A stretch of DNA of 64,000 nucleotides from Erinaceus europaeus (GCF_950295315.1 NC_080164.1:110876447-110940446); one strand, 5' to 3'. Shown: positions 19,846 to 31,903, counted from the stretch's first letter. Made by a program: numbers and translations. The notes: generated by a model from the letters alone, not told the origin.

Positions 19846-20493
19846 CGCTTCCCTACACCTTAGAGTCTTTGTTAAAAGATAAGTTCTTTTTCCCCATGAA
19901 TATATAATAATAAATGAATAGGAATGATACATACCCCAATACTCACTTGGCTAAGGCACCAAACCTCTTTTTCTATAAAGCATTCAAATCAGATGCCCTG
20001 CTAACCATGAGAAGCAGATTGTTTGTGTTTCTTCCACAGGAATCCTGGAAAAAAACATCTGGACTCCTGCACACCCTGACATCATCCACTAGATGGCACG
20101 ACTACAGTAGCAGCCCCCCACCCCCGGAAACCCTAGATGTCACTTGACATGATCTGAAGAACCTGATTCACAGACTCCAAGGACAGAACTTTTTTACTGT
20201 CTGTATGCCTTCCCTGCTTCTGCTTTGCCTGTCACGTTTTGGTGGTTCCAGCTCACAATCTACAGAAAAGCGGAATTCCAAAGGCTGACCTTCCTCATGC
20301 AGCATTTCATCCCCTGCCATTTCTCCCCCTAGTCGCCTACTTTGTACTGGGATTTCTATCGGATTTGCTGGTGTACCCTTTGGACACTTTAGACAATTTT
20401 ACAGCAGCTTCCTTCCCTTCACGTTGCTGGTTTTTCATAGACTGACCCTGAGTAGTTCATAGACTTTACACACTGTTACCCTGGGCATTAGAT
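19846..20493 (+). other. non-coding segment before the 3' LTR
   Basis: No intact frame was found. Short hydrophobic readings (for example near 20330-20400) hint at a degraded env or leader, but nothing can be assigned. Confidence 0.35.
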
Positions 20494-20510
20494 AAAAGGA
20501 AAGGGGGAGA
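20494..20510 (+). promoter_or_regulatory. polypurine tract
   Basis: aaaaggaaagggggaga directly abuts the 3' LTR start at 20511, as expected for plus-strand DNA priming. Confidence 0.85.
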
Positions 20511-20986
20511 TGCTGGGAAATTGTGCCAATGCAGTCACATCTGCCATGTTGTCCCCTCAGGCTATTGCTAGTTCCCTGGAGAGTTGGGACATTCTCGGAG
20601 TGCCTGTTCAGCCATGTTGTGCCCTCAGGACATTGTCTATATCCCCGTGATATCTGGAGTGCTCTGGTTACTCCTCCCCCCTCCCATTCTCATGAGAGTT
20701 ATCATCCTATCCTGGAGTGCTATGGTTACTCCTCCCCCTTCCCATTCTCGCGAAAGCTACTCCTATAAAAGCCCTTCTTCCGCACCTCACTCTCTTGCCA
20801 GCACTTCACTCCGGTGTTCAGATGCAGGAAAGGTTACTGCGTGAGGTGGCCATTTTCACTACCTCCACGTGGCCCAACCTGCCTCTCTAGCACCCAACTC
20901 TGAGGTGCCAGCGCAAATAGAGATTTGTGTTTCCTCTTCACTCCGGACCCCCTCTCTCTCTTCTCCATGGCCCACACACAACAACA
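20511..20986 (+). repeat. 3' LTR of the provirus
   Basis: It is homologous to 6051-6520 with TG...CA ends. TATAAAAG lies at 20764-20771. The polyadenylation hexamer is AATAGA (20916-20921) rather than AATAAA. Several CpGs of the 5' LTR have become TG or CA here and vice versa, so both LTRs are decaying independently. Confidence 0.92.
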
Positions 20987-20997
20987 GATCTGGAACT

Positions 20998-21435
20998 GTG
21001 TTTTCTTTCCTCTGTTTCCCAACTGAATTAAAAAAAAGCCTAGGTAGGTGCTTCTTGGAATATACCCAAAATGGACTTCCTAGCTTCTTCCCAAACAAAG
21101 ATCCTTTGCTCCATCTTCTCTATTCTTACCGTTAGGTACCAGATTACTAAACAATTTGTTCTGCTTTATATCTTAGTGCTTTTCAGCTACCAAACTGCAG
21201 ATGCTACCCTGATGACAACCTGACTTCCCTGGGCAGACAACTTCACCAATGTGTGCTGAAACCACACCTCCCCAGAGCCCTGCCCCACTAGGGAAAGGTA
21301 GGAATATGTTGGGGATATGGATCGACCTGCTAACACACATGTCCAGCGAGAAGCAATTCCAGAAGCCAGACCTTCGACTTTATTCATTTCATAAAGAATT
21401 TTGGTCCATACTCCCAGAGGGGTAAATAATAAGGA
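20998..21435 (+). mobile_element. old L1 3' UTR fragment
   Basis: It matches 2270-2620 closely (gaacatacc-like start, actaaacaatttgttctgctttatatctt, cttttcagctacc, ctgggcagac), ending with gggtaaataataaggaag. The provirus appears to have landed just upstream of, or inside, this older element. Confidence 0.7.
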
Positions 21436-21439
21436 AGCT

Positions 21440-21560
21440 GGTGAGATAGAGAGGAAGAGAGACATGATGACACCTACAAACCTGCTTCAACAAACCTGCA
21501 GGTGGAGAGTAAACCATTACTTGCTCTTTATGCATCATAACATATGTGCCACCACCTTCC
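21440..21560 (-). mobile_element. partial SINE, type A
   Basis: The gagatagagaggaagagagac body, a cacctacaaacctgcttc block and the caggtggagagtaaacc/atgtgccaccacc head complement are recognisable. It is degraded and possibly truncated. Confidence 0.6.
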
Positions 21561-22257
21561 ACTAAATGTTAATTCTTAGTATTAAATAATAGTATTGTTT
21601 CAGAATCTTTTACCTTCTCCAGTCATAAGAAAATATAAAAATTAACATGGTTTTCCTCAATTCAGAAAGGATGTTTTATAATATGAAACTTTAAATTGCA
21701 AACCTTTTCACATAATGAAATACATATTTATACAATATCACCACTCCATTTTACTATACTTAAACACACTCTTGATGAACTAATTCTCAGCAAGTCTCAA
21801 AAGTCTCCGAATTGAGAACAGGGTCATAATGAAAGAGCTGAATGCAAAACCATGTGGCAAAATGTACTCCGTTCTCCACTTAGTCATGCTACTGTTTTGA
21901 TTGTAGATGTTGCTGTCAATTTTAATTTCATTTTGGCTGAAACACCGAGTGGTGTGAAGGCTAAACAGATGGTTGTCACAAACAGAGGAACACAAATAAA
22001 ATTTATGGGAAAATTTCCAGTCTGGTACCAGCAAAAGGAATTAGTCACCGAACTCATTTTATTGGGCATTAGTATTATGTGCCAAAGTTACAGTAGGAAA
22101 TATTTTACTATAAAATATGTAACTGAATTAGTAGTATAACTGTAAGTAGCTAGCAACTATTAATGGTTTTATAAGTTGTAAAGAGAGAACACAAAACAAA
22201 ACAATAAATTAGACAATCTATTTTTGTTGTATTAGGATATTTTTGTAACTTAATTTC
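21561..22257. other. unassigned AT-rich DNA
   Basis: The overlapping short frames on both strands (for example 21852-22139 plus) show no motif. I see no repeat or gene. Confidence 0.4.
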
Positions 22258-22463
22258 TTTTATAATCTTTATTTATTAGATAGAAACAGCCAGAAATTGA
22301 GAGGAAGGAGGAGATAGATATGGAGAGAGATAGAGAGACACCTGAAAACCAGCTTCACCACTCTTGAGGTTTTTCCCCTGCAGGTAGGGGTCAGGGGCTT
22401 GTACCCAGGTCCTTGTACACTTTAATGTGTGTGCTCAACCAGGTGTGCCACCACTAAACCCCC
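22258..22463 (-). mobile_element. tRNA-derived SINE, type A
   Basis: tttatttattagatagaaac, the gacacctgaaaaccagcttcacc block, cccctgcaggtaggg and the ccaggtgtgccaccac head complement are all present. The whole length is retained. Confidence 0.88.
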
Positions 22464-22654
22464 TTTAAAAGACTTTTAAAAAAATCTTTGGATAGTTTTG
22501 CATTGGAGATAAATGAAGTCAGTTCTAATATGATTTAGATATTTTCATGGTGTGGTGGCACTGGAATGAAGAAGTCTTGTAGTCCCTCCATTTTTCTACT
22601 GCATCTATTTCAATTATTAATTGACCCCTACCTTGAATACAAGCCATGAGAAAA

Positions 22655-23064
22655 GAGAGGGAGGTGAATGTTGTGTTCCTTATTAAATCATTGATCATTA
22701 GGGAAATGCAAGTCAAAAGCACCATGAGGTATCACCTCACCCTTGTGAGAATGACTATATCAGTATGACATGTTGGAGAAGAAGCAAAAAAAAAAAAAAA
22801 AAAAAAGGTCCTTGACTACAGCTGATGGGAATGTATATTAGTGTAGCCAGCCATTTGGAAAACAATATGGAAGCCCTCTGGTGAAGCTGAGTTGATGAAC
22901 CACATGATCCAATAATCCCCCCAGCCATGCCATTGTTGCTTCCTGTGTTACTTACAATAGCTAATAAACAGGGACAAACTAAATTTCCTATAAACAAATA
23001 AGTGGAAAGAAGTTTCCACAATTTTTACAATGGGCTGCTACTCAGCTGTAGGTTAAAAAGATAA
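22655..23064 (+). pseudogene. ancient L1 ORF2 3' region, left part
   Basis: The segment atcattagggaaatgcaagtcaaaa and atgaggtatcacctcac correspond to the conserved end of L1 ORF2 (compare 12214-12262), followed by degraded Cys-rich and terminal blocks. An A-run of about 22 bp interrupts it near 22786. It is split from its right part (25260-25420) by the L1-B copy at 23065. Confidence 0.75.
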
Positions 23065-23879
23065 GAGAGGTGAGGCTACAGAACAGCAGCAGCTGTGTTT
23101 CTCTCCTCTCCTCTCCTCTCCCAGGTCAACTAGGAATACCAAAGGAGACAACCTGGGACCACAACAAGACAGGACTAGAATGACTTCAGGAACTCACCAA
23201 ATCACTGGTGAGTACAAACACATGTGGCTCCTAGACAGAGAGGAGTCTAGGGAGAGATTAAGTGGCTGGTAACAATCCAGCAGTTTACCAGTTGAGACAC
23301 CACCTCCAGTCTGTTTCACTAACAAAAAGACAGATGAAGGGAAGAAAGGACTCCCAAGATTCACCAAATGCAACTGTGAGTCTCCATTGCTACTGCCCTC
23401 AGAATCTGGAGCAGTGAGGGGGAGGCCCTGTGCTGACACCAGGGGACAGAGAACTGACCATGAAACTCAGGAGAAGATCTATACCTTATGGCCTAGCAGT
23501 GGGGCTTTGAGAGTCTCTTTGCATAACCACTGGATTATCTCTGCCCCACCCTGCTTTATCTCTTGGTCAGGAGTGAGGGATTAAGCTAAGGAGCCTACTT
23601 AAAGTTTAAAAGCCCTCAGGATCCCATAGCCTACAGGGAAGGAAAAGAAAAAAAGAGGCTTTTAAGACACTGTGCTCCAACTCACAATATAGTTGTTTCA
23701 ATATTAAAATAATATTGAAACAACTATAAATTTCCATAACTATGAACCCTTTAATTACCTAATCTAGATACAAGTCAGTCCAGGCAAGAGTGATCTGTAA
23801 TTTGAAAAATACTGAGAGAGGGACCTTATAATATACTACGTAGAATGGTTAAGCCAACAAGAAGAAATATTGGAGAAAT

Positions 23880-24025
23880 GAAGCAGGACAAGAGTCCAGC
23901 TAAAAAAAACCCCAAAGGTTGAAGTGCAAAATAATGAAATCAACATCCAAACACTAGTTAAGGAAGTAATAGAAGCAATAAGTAAAGAGTTTAAACAACT
24001 GTCATCAGAAATCCAGAAACAACTA
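23880..24025 (+). pseudogene. L1-B ORF1 N-terminal remnant
   Basis: A short Lys/Glu-rich reading (aagcaggacaagagtccagc, then 23924-24030) resembles the coiled-coil start of L1 ORF1. It is joined at caactacaaaaaatggg directly to ORF2 RT sequence, so ORF1 and about half of ORF2 are missing. Confidence 0.5.
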
Positions 24026-25080
24026 CAAAAAATGGGAATAGACAGAAAATTCCTGAAGAGAGTGGAGTCTATATATAGCAAACCTACAGCCAACATCATA
24101 CTCAGTGGTGAAAAGCTGGAAGCATTTCCCCTGAGGTCAGGTTGAGATAGGACTGCCCATATCACCATTATTATTCAACATAGTGTTGGAAGTTCTTGCC
24201 ATAGAAATCATGCAGGAGAAAGGAATTAAAGGGATAAAGACTGGAAGAGAAGAAGCCAAACCCTCCTTGTCTGCAGATGACATGATAGTATACATATAAA
24301 AACACAAGGAATCCAGCAAGAAGCTTTTGAAAATCATCATGCAGTACAGTAAGATATAAGGCTACAAAATTAACATACAAACGCCAGTGGCATGCAAACA
24401 TTAAGTTAGAAGAAGTTGAAATCCAGAAATCTATTACTTTTACTGTAGCAACAAAAACAATGAAATATCTAGGAATAAACCTAACCAAAAGAAATAGAAA
24501 GACTTGTATACTGAAAATTATGAGTCACTACTCAAGGAAATTGAAAAAGACACAAAGAAGTGGAAAGATATTCCGTGTTCATGGGTTGGAAGGATTAACA
24601 TAATCAAAATGAATATAATATCCAGGACCATATACAAATTTAATGCTATCCCTTTCAAGATCCCAACCTCATTTTTTAGGAAAATAGAACAAATGCTACA
24701 AATGTTTCTCTGGAACCAGAAAAGACCTAGAATTGCCAAAACAGTCTTCAGAAGAAAGAACAGAACTGGAGGCATCACATCCCAGATCTCAAATTGTATT
24801 ATAATTTATTATAATTATAATGGCTTATAATTATTATAAGCCATTGCCATAAAAAACGGCTTGCTACTGGAACAAAAATAGACACACTGACCAGTGGAAT
24901 ATACTTGAGAGTGCAGAAGTAACCACCCACACCTATGGACATCTAATCTTTGACAAAGGTGCTCAGACTATTAAATGGGGAAATCAGAGTCTCTTAAACA
25001 AATAGTGTTGGAAAAAATGGGTTGAAACATGCAGAAGAATGAAACTGAACCACTATATTTCACCAAATACAAAAGTACAA
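24026..25080 (+). pseudogene. L1-B ORF2 RT fragment
   Basis: The RT region is readable in pieces: [24 protein letters not shown], then a degraded FADD region, then the [27 protein letters not shown] thumb segment (from 24504). Stops and frameshifts are frequent, and the end of ORF2 is deleted. Confidence 0.8.
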
Positions 25081-25259
25081 AAGTAAATACAAAAGACTAT
25101 GGGGTGGGTGTGGGGGAGAATACAGATCCAAAAAAGATGACAGAGGACCTAGTGGGAGTTGTATTGTTATATGGAAAACTGCAAAATGTTATGCACGTAT
25201 AAACTATTGTATTTACTGTCTTATGTAAAATATTAATTTCCCAATAAAGACATAGTAAA

Positions 25260-25420
25260 AAAAAGATAACAGACTTTGCCTTGTTCAGAAAGATGAAAAT
25301 AAATGAAAAGGAATATGCAAAATGAAATAGATCAAGAAGAAAAGCAGAAGTATCAGATGATTTAATCCATGTATGCAATGCTGAGGATATAAAAGTGATG
25401 AATATATATATATTAATCCA
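25260..25420 (+). pseudogene. ancient L1 ORF2 3' region, right part
   Basis: The block aaatgaaatagatcaagaagaaaagcag and tatcagatgatttaatcc is typical of the sequence just before the L1 ORF2 stop, so it continues the element interrupted at 23064. Confidence 0.65.
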
Positions 25421-25717
25421 TTAGCATTGATATCAAGACTGAGAAGAAGAGAGTGGATGTGGACAAAAGAATGGAAGCCTGTTAGAAAAGGAGGCTGGTT
25501 TCATGTTTCAATAAATTGGTAATTTGGAGGCAGTCACTAGTTAGTCATCAATCAGCTTCCTTTTGGTTATTGGCCTAAATGAATTGAATTGTTGCTATTA
25601 ATTCCAAATATATCAACCAAATCAGTTTATCTTCTTACCCAAAATGCACATTATAAATGTTGATTATGTATCTGTTTTAGCAATGCTTAGAATGTTCATA
25701 CTATCCCTTCCTTTTGT
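25421..25717. other. unassigned AT-rich DNA
   Basis: Nothing recognisable between the old L1 and the next SINE. Confidence 0.35.
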
Positions 25718-25732
25718 TTAAAAGTGAAATTA

Positions 25733-25992
25733 GTGCACATGGCGCAAAGCACAAGAAAAGGCCTAGAGATCCCAATTTGAGCTCGTGGGTCCCCTCCTGT
25801 AGGTGGGTCACTTCACAAGCCATGAAGCAAGTCTGCAGGTGTCTATTTTTCTCTCCCCTCTTTGTCTTCCCCTCCCCTCACCATTTCTCTCTGTCCTATC
25901 CGAAAACGATGACATCAAAAACAACAATAATAACCACAACAATAAAACAACAATGGCAACAAAAGGGAATAAATAAAATAAAAGATAAAACC
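25733..25992 (+). mobile_element. SINE, type B, with 15-bp TSD
   Basis: It is flanked by ttaaaagtgaaatta (25718-25732 and 25993-26007). The head is 5'-truncated: it starts at gtgcacatggcgcaaagc, lacking the cagcgggttaagcgc part. The CT-rich body and the ACAA-rich end are present. Confidence 0.93.
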
Positions 25993-26092
25993 TTAAAAGT
26001 GAAATTATCCCTTTCTCGAGTAAAGGTCTTCACACATGGTGATACATAAACTGCACTGGTTGCATCATTATCATCCTGTATTAATTTGTCTT

Positions 26093-26106
26093 AAGACTTT
26101 AAATTG
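26093..26106. repeat. 5' TSD of L1-2
   Basis: aagactttaaattg, repeated exactly at 31904-31917. Confidence 0.95.
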
Positions 26107-26513
26107 GGGGGACTGCAGGAAGATGGCGGACTAAGAAGATGCTAGCGGCTGAGCTCCGACCACATCTCCTGGAAACGGTAGAATTTTCTGCCTTTAGCAG
26201 GCCAGCCAATAAGGGGTCCTAGTGGTGATACCAAGGAGGTGACTATAACTTAATTCGGGTTAAGAATTAGAGTAGGGAAAAAAGGGGAAAAAAAAACCTT
26301 TTTTTTTCTTCCTTTTAATTTTCAAGCATATCTACTTACTGCCCCCCACCGCCCCCCAAGCAGTCCCTGGGAACCAGCTCCTAGCAGGATCCCCCACACC
26401 ACCAAACAGGGTGCTTTTTTGAATTCACTGATACACATTTGTATCAGTGTGAATTTCCTTTCACTGCTCTTTAATTATAAGTCTTTTTCTTATCTTCTAC
26501 CTTTTCTCTCTCT

Positions 26514-26548
<35 letters not shown>

Positions 26549-26973
26549 AATCTTGTCATACACTTCTTCCTTTTTCTTTGACTTTCTGAATTTGTGAATT
26601 ATTTTGGGGAAGAAATCTGACTCAGAGTGGACTCTCTATGTGTGTATCTCTGCTCTAGTTCCCTTTACCCTCTTGTTAACCCTAGAATATACAGTGGATA
26701 GTAGATTTGCATAATTGTCTATTCTTTCTATCCTTTTTTTCTTTTCTCTTTCCTCACTGGGATTTGGTTACTATTTTTTCAAGGATTGGAGAAATTGTTT
26801 GGCTAACTGGTAAGGATTAAACTACTTCAATACTTACTTCAGTTGCTACTGTAATTCCTGAGGTTGGTGAGTGCAATTGTCATAAAGGTATTTAGTACAG
26901 TGTTACTTGTACTCAAGACACAACAACTGAGGAACAACACAGCATAAAAAAAAGGAACACATAAATAAAAAAA
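26107..26973 (+). promoter_or_regulatory. L1-2 5' UTR
   Basis: It carries a YY1-like AAGATGGCGG at 26120-26129, the tttagcaggccagccaataagggg block, a (CT)n tract at 26515-26547 and the tgaggaacaacacagcat end before ORF1. It is single-unit, unlike L1-1 and L1-3. Confidence 0.85.
26515..26547 (+). repeat. (CT)n tract in L1-2 5' UTR
   Basis: About sixteen CT units. The same place in L1-1 holds only short imperfect CT runs. Confidence 0.9.
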
Positions 26974-27258
26974 ATGGGTAGATCAAAAACAAATAAAACT
27001 GCTACTCCAATGAATGAAGACAAGAGCCCAGAAGAAACTACAAATCAGCCAGAAGTAACCATAGATAAGAAAAGTATGCAAGCAATAATAAACTTATTAA
27101 TCACAGAAATGAAAACAACATTGGAGGAAAGGAATAGCAGTATTAGGGAAACAACAGTAGAGACCCCCAAGGAAAATACTGATTATCTTTAGGCAATTAG
27201 AGAACTGAAAGCTGAAATAGCTGTAATGAAGAAAGAAGCTGAGGCAAGGGAAAGCAGA
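26974..27258 (+). pseudogene. L1-2 ORF1 fragment
   Basis: It starts MGRSKTNKTATPMNEDKSP. A stop (tag) at 27190 ends the frame at 72 codons; the coiled-coil coding sequence continues to about 27258. There the sequence jumps into ORF2 at an AGAC shared by both sides. The RRM and C-terminal domains are absent. Confidence 0.88.
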
Positions 27259-30200
27259 CCTCTTGGACATTTTCAGACTCCTCCACCACAAAAAAACTGG
27301 AATACACTGTCTTTTCAAATCCACATAACACATACTCAAGGATAGACCACATGTTAGGCCACAAAGACAGCATCAATAAATTCAAGAGCACTGAAATCAT
27401 TCCAAGTATCTTCTCAGACCACAGTGGAGTAAAACTAACATTTAACAACAAACAGAAAATTATTAAAAGACACAGATTTGGAAACTAAACAACATGCTCC
27501 TTAAGAACCACTGGGTCAGAGACTCATTCAAGCAGGAAATTCAAATGTTCCTGGAAACTAATGAAAATGAAGACACAACCTATCAAAATATTTGGGACAC
27601 AGCTAAAGCAGTACTGAGAGGGAAACTTATAGCCATACAATCACATATTAAACACCAAGAAGAAGCTCAAATGAACGACCTTACTGCACACCTCAAGGAC
27701 TTGGAGGAAGAGGAACAAAGGAACCCTAAAGCAACCAGAAGGACAGAAATCACTAAAGTTCAAGCAGAAATAAACAACATCGAAAATAAAAGAACCATAC
27801 AAAAGATCAATGGAGCCAAATGTTGGTTCTTTGAAAGATTAAACAAAATTGACAAACCGCTAGCCAGACTCAACAAAAAAGAGAGAAGACTCAAATTAAT
27901 AGAATTGTAAAGATGGAGGAGATATCACAACGGACACCACAGAAATCCAGAGAATCCTGTGAAACTTCTATAAAGAATTATATGCCACCAAGCTAGAGAA
28001 TCTGGAAGAAATGGAACAATTCCTATAAACATATGCAATTCCAAAACTGAACTAAGAAGAACTACAAAATCTAAATGCACCAAATCACAAAGAAATTGAA
28101 AACGTTATTAAGAATCTCCCCAAAAACAAAAGTCCTGGACCAGATGGCTTCACAAATGAATTCTACAAAACTTTCAGGAAACAGTTAATACCCATACTTC
28201 TTAAGCTATTCCATAAGATTGAAGAAACAGGAATACTCACTTCCACCTTCTATGAAGCCAACATCACCTTGATACCAAAAGCTAATAGGGACAGAACAAA
28301 AAAGGAAAACTACAGACCAATATCTCTGATGAACATAGATGCAAAAATATTAAACAAGATCTTGGCCAACCGGATACAGCAAAATATCAAAAAGATTGTT
28401 CATCATGACCAAGTGGGATTCATCCCAGGAATGCAAGGCTGGTTCAACATCCATAAGTCAATCAATGTCATTCACCACATCAATAAAAGCAAAGCCAAAA
28501 ACCACATGATTATCTCAATAGATGCAGAGAAAGACTTTGACAAAATCCAACACCCATTCATGCTCAAAACTCTACAAAAAATGGGAATAGATGGGAAATT
28601 CCTCAAGATAATGGAGTCTATATATAGCAAACCTACAGCCAACATCATACTCAATGGACAGAAGTTGAAAGCATTCCCCCTCAGATTGGGGACTAGACAG
28701 GGCTGTCCATTGTCACCATTACTCTTCAACATAGTATTGGAAGTTCTTGCCATAGCAATCAGGCAAGAGAAAGAAATCAAAGGAATACAGATTGGAAGGG
28801 AAGAAGTCAAGCTCTCTCTATTTGCAGGTGATATGATAGTATACATAGAAAGACCTAAAGAATCCAGTAGAAAATTACTGGAAGTTATTAGGAAATATAG
28901 CAAGGTATCAGGCTACAAAATCAATGTACAAAAATCAGTGGCATTTCTTTATGCAAAGAGTAAATCTGAAGAAGAAGACATCCAGAAATCACTCACCTTT
29001 ATTGTTTCAGCAAAATCAATCAAATACCTAGGAATAAAGTTGACCAAAGAAGTGAAAGACTTGTATGCTAAAAACTATGAGTCGCTACTCAAGGAAATAG
29101 AAACTGATACCAAGAAATAGAAACACATTCCAGGCTCATGGATTGGAAGAATAAATATCACCAAAATGAACATTCTCCCCAGAGCCATATAAAAATTTAA
29201 TGCAATACCCATCAAAGTTCCACCAAGCTTCTTTAAGAGAACAGAACAAACACTGCAATCATTTAATTGGAACCTGAAAACACCTAGAATTGCCAAAACC
29301 ATCTTGAGGAAAAGAAACAGAAATGGAGGCATCACACTCCCAGACCTTAAACTATATTATAAAGCCATCATCATCAAAACAGCATGGTACTGGAACAAAA
29401 ATAGGCACACAGACCAGTGGAACAGAATTGAAAGCCCAGAAATAAATCCCAACACCTATGGGCATGTAATGTTTGATAAGAGGGCCCAAAGGATTAAATG
29501 GAAAAAGGAGGCTCTCTTCAATAAATGGTGCTGGGAAAACTGGGTTAAAACATGCAGAAGAATGAAATTGAACCACTTTATCTCACCAGAAACAAAAATC
29601 AACTCCAAATGGATCAAAGACCTAGATGTCAGACCAGAAACAATCAAATACTTAGAGGAAAACATTGGTAAAACACTTTCCCACATACACCTCAAGGACA
29701 TCTTTGATGAATCAAACCCAACTGCAAGGAAGACTAAAGCAGAAACAAACCAATGGGACTACATCAAATTGAAAAGCTTCTGCACATCCAAAGAAACTAT
29801 TAAACAAACAGAGAGACCCCTCACAGAATGGGAGAAGATCTTCACATGCCAGACATCAGACAAGAAACTAATCACCAAAATATATAAAGAGCTCAGCAAA
29901 CTTAGCACCAAAAAAGCAAATGACCCCATCCAAAAATGGGCAGAGGATATGAACAAAACATTCACCTCATAGGAGATCCAAAAGGCTAACAAACATATGA
30001 AAAACTGCTCTACGTCACTCATTGTCAGAGAAATGCAAATTAAGACAACACTAAGATACCACCTCACTCCTGTAAGAATGGCATACATCACAAAGGAGAG
30101 CAGCAAAAAATGTTGGAGAGGATGTGGGGACAGAGGAACCCTTTTACATTGCTGATGGGAATGTAAATTGGTACAGCCTCTGTGGAGAGCAGTCTGGAAA

Positions 30201-30551
30201 ACTCTCAGAAGGCTAGACATGGACCTTCCATATGATCCAGTAATTCCTCTCCTGGGGTTATACCCCAAGGACTCCTTAACACCCAACCAAAAAGAGGTGT
30301 GTACTCCTATGTTCATAGCAGCACAATTCATAATAGCTAAAACCTGGAAGCAACCCAGATGCCCAACAACAGATGAGTGGCTGAGAAAGCTGTGGTATAT
30401 ATACATAATGGTATTCTATGCAGCTATCAAGGACAATGAACCCACCTTCTCTGACCCATCTTGGACAGAGCTAGAAGGAATTATGTCAAGTGAACTAAGT
30501 CAGAAAGATAAAGATGAGTATGGGATGATCCCACTCATCAACAGAAGTTGA
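27259..30551 (+). pseudogene. L1-2 ORF2, N-terminally deleted
   Basis: It enters within the endonuclease at the DLLDIF block, retaining SRID and the intact SDH motif (SDHSGV at about 27415). The open stretches are 27494-27910, 28269-29120 and 29304-29972. The RT catalytic box reads FAGD instead of FADD (about 28822-28833), which would abolish polymerisation. Stops or frameshifts lie near 27470, 27908, 28026, 29119 and 29970. The Cys-rich end and terminal LINRS are present, with the stop at 30549. Confidence 0.92.
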
Positions 30552-31903
30552 CTAAGAAGATCTGAAAGGGAAACTAAATGCAGGACCTGATCAAATTGTA
30601 AGTAGGGCACCAAAGTAAAAACCCTGTGGTGAGGGGTAGACATGCAGCTTCTTGGGACAGTGGGGAGTGGGAGTGGGTGGGAGGGATGGGTCACAGTCTT
30701 TTGGTGGTGGGAATGGTGTTTATGTACACTCCTAGCAAAATGTAGACATATAAATCAGTAGTTAATTAATATGAGAGGGGGAAAATCAGTTGTATGTCTC
30801 AAAGTTTCTCAAAACACAAACTGAATCTTTTTAATAGATAGCTGTGTATTTGATATGCGGACTCTCTCAAAAGCCTAGACCAAGTAGATTAGAAGCTTCC
30901 AATAGCACAGCTATATTCAAGATACTGGATACTGTACAGAAAACCATAACAAAAGGACTTTTCAAAGTTAACCCAATTACCAAATAACATGATGATAACA
31001 TTAACTATTGATTGTCTTTTTGAACCCTAAGACAGCAGGAACCTCACATATCCACTATAGAGCCTCTACTTCCCCCAGTCCTGGAACCCTTGGATAGGGC
31101 CCACTTTCCCGTATGCATCTCCCAATCCATACCAAATAATATTGCATCCACCGATCACAACCTAACCAACGCAACGATTGCCACCTCAACATGCTTCACC
31201 TCAGACTGTGTCCTGAGACTTCACGTGTGTAATGACAACCCTTCAGCTTCAATACTCGGGTGAGACCTTTCCTTTTATAGTACACTCTAATTTCATCTCA
31301 GGTGGTTCACCTTCTAACAAAGTCCCATAACCTAGATATACACCAGTTTCTGTGAGAGAGAGCTTATGTTCACACGTATCCATAAACTACTGCAAAATAT
31401 ATACCTGAAAGCAGAAGTACACTAGAGTTTGCAGTGAGTACCTCCCTAACACTTCCTCCCCACTATTCCAAGCTTGGGATCCATGATTGCTCAACAATTT
31501 GTTTGGCTTTGTATGTTAACTCTCTTTTCAATCACCAGGTTCCAGATGCCACCAGGATGCTGGCCAGGCTTCCCTGGATTGAAGACCCCACCAATATGTC
31601 CTGGAGCTCAGCTTCCCCAGAGACACACCCTACTAGGGAAAGAGAGAGGCAGACTGGGAGTATGGACCGACCAGTCAACGCCCATGTTCAGCGGGGAAGC
31701 AATTACAGAAGCCAGACCTTCTACCTTCTGCAACCCTCAATGGGTCCATGCTCCCAGAGGGCTAGAGAATGGGAAAGATATCATGAGAGGGGGTGGGTTA
31801 AGGAGATTGGGTGGTTGGAATTGTGTGGAGTTGTACCCCTCCTACATTATGGTTTTGTTCGTTAATCCTTTCTTAAATAAAAAATTTTAAAAAAACAATA
31901 AAA
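30552..31903 (+). other. L1-2 3' UTR and poly(A)
   Basis: Collinear with 12737-14086, and ends in AATAAA plus an A-rich tail. ORFs at 31434-31890 are non-coding 3' UTR. Confidence 0.88.

Larger units (their letters stand above)
6051..20986 (+). mobile_element. Class II (betaretrovirus-like) endogenous provirus, interrupted
   Basis: The provirus has two LTRs of about 470 bp, a primer-binding-site candidate, a leader splice donor, gag, pro and pol remnants in the -1/-1 frame arrangement of betaretroviruses, and a polypurine tract before the 3' LTR. Without the L1 insertion and two SINEs it would be about 7.4 kb. By eye the LTRs differ at roughly 30 positions plus two small indels, about 7%, so the copy is not recent. 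Every gene is broken: L1 insertion in gag, a frame break in the nucleocapsid, an altered protease active site, five in-frame stops in pol and no intact env. It is therefore a fossil that cannot produce virus. Confidence 0.9.
23065..25259 (+). mobile_element. L1-B copy inserted into an older L1
   Basis: It is flanked by aaaaagataa (23055-23064 and 25260-25269). It has a 5' UTR (to about 23840) unlike L1-1 but matching 36765-37390, an ORF1 N-terminal remnant, a direct jump at about 24026 into the ORF2 RT region, then a second jump at about 25080 into a short 3' UTR. A polyadenylation signal (aataaag) lies at about 25241. It is a heavily deleted, non-coding copy. Confidence 0.75.
26107..31903 (+). 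mobile_element. L1-2: 5.8-kb L1 with internal deletion
   Basis: It has a perfect 14-bp TSD, a complete 5' end (ggggactgcaggaagatggcgg), a complete 3' UTR and an A-rich tail. About 1.19 kb spanning the ORF1 C-terminal half and the ORF2 endonuclease N-terminus are missing. It is closely related to L1-1 and L1-5 in ORF2 and the 3' UTR. Confidence 0.95.
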
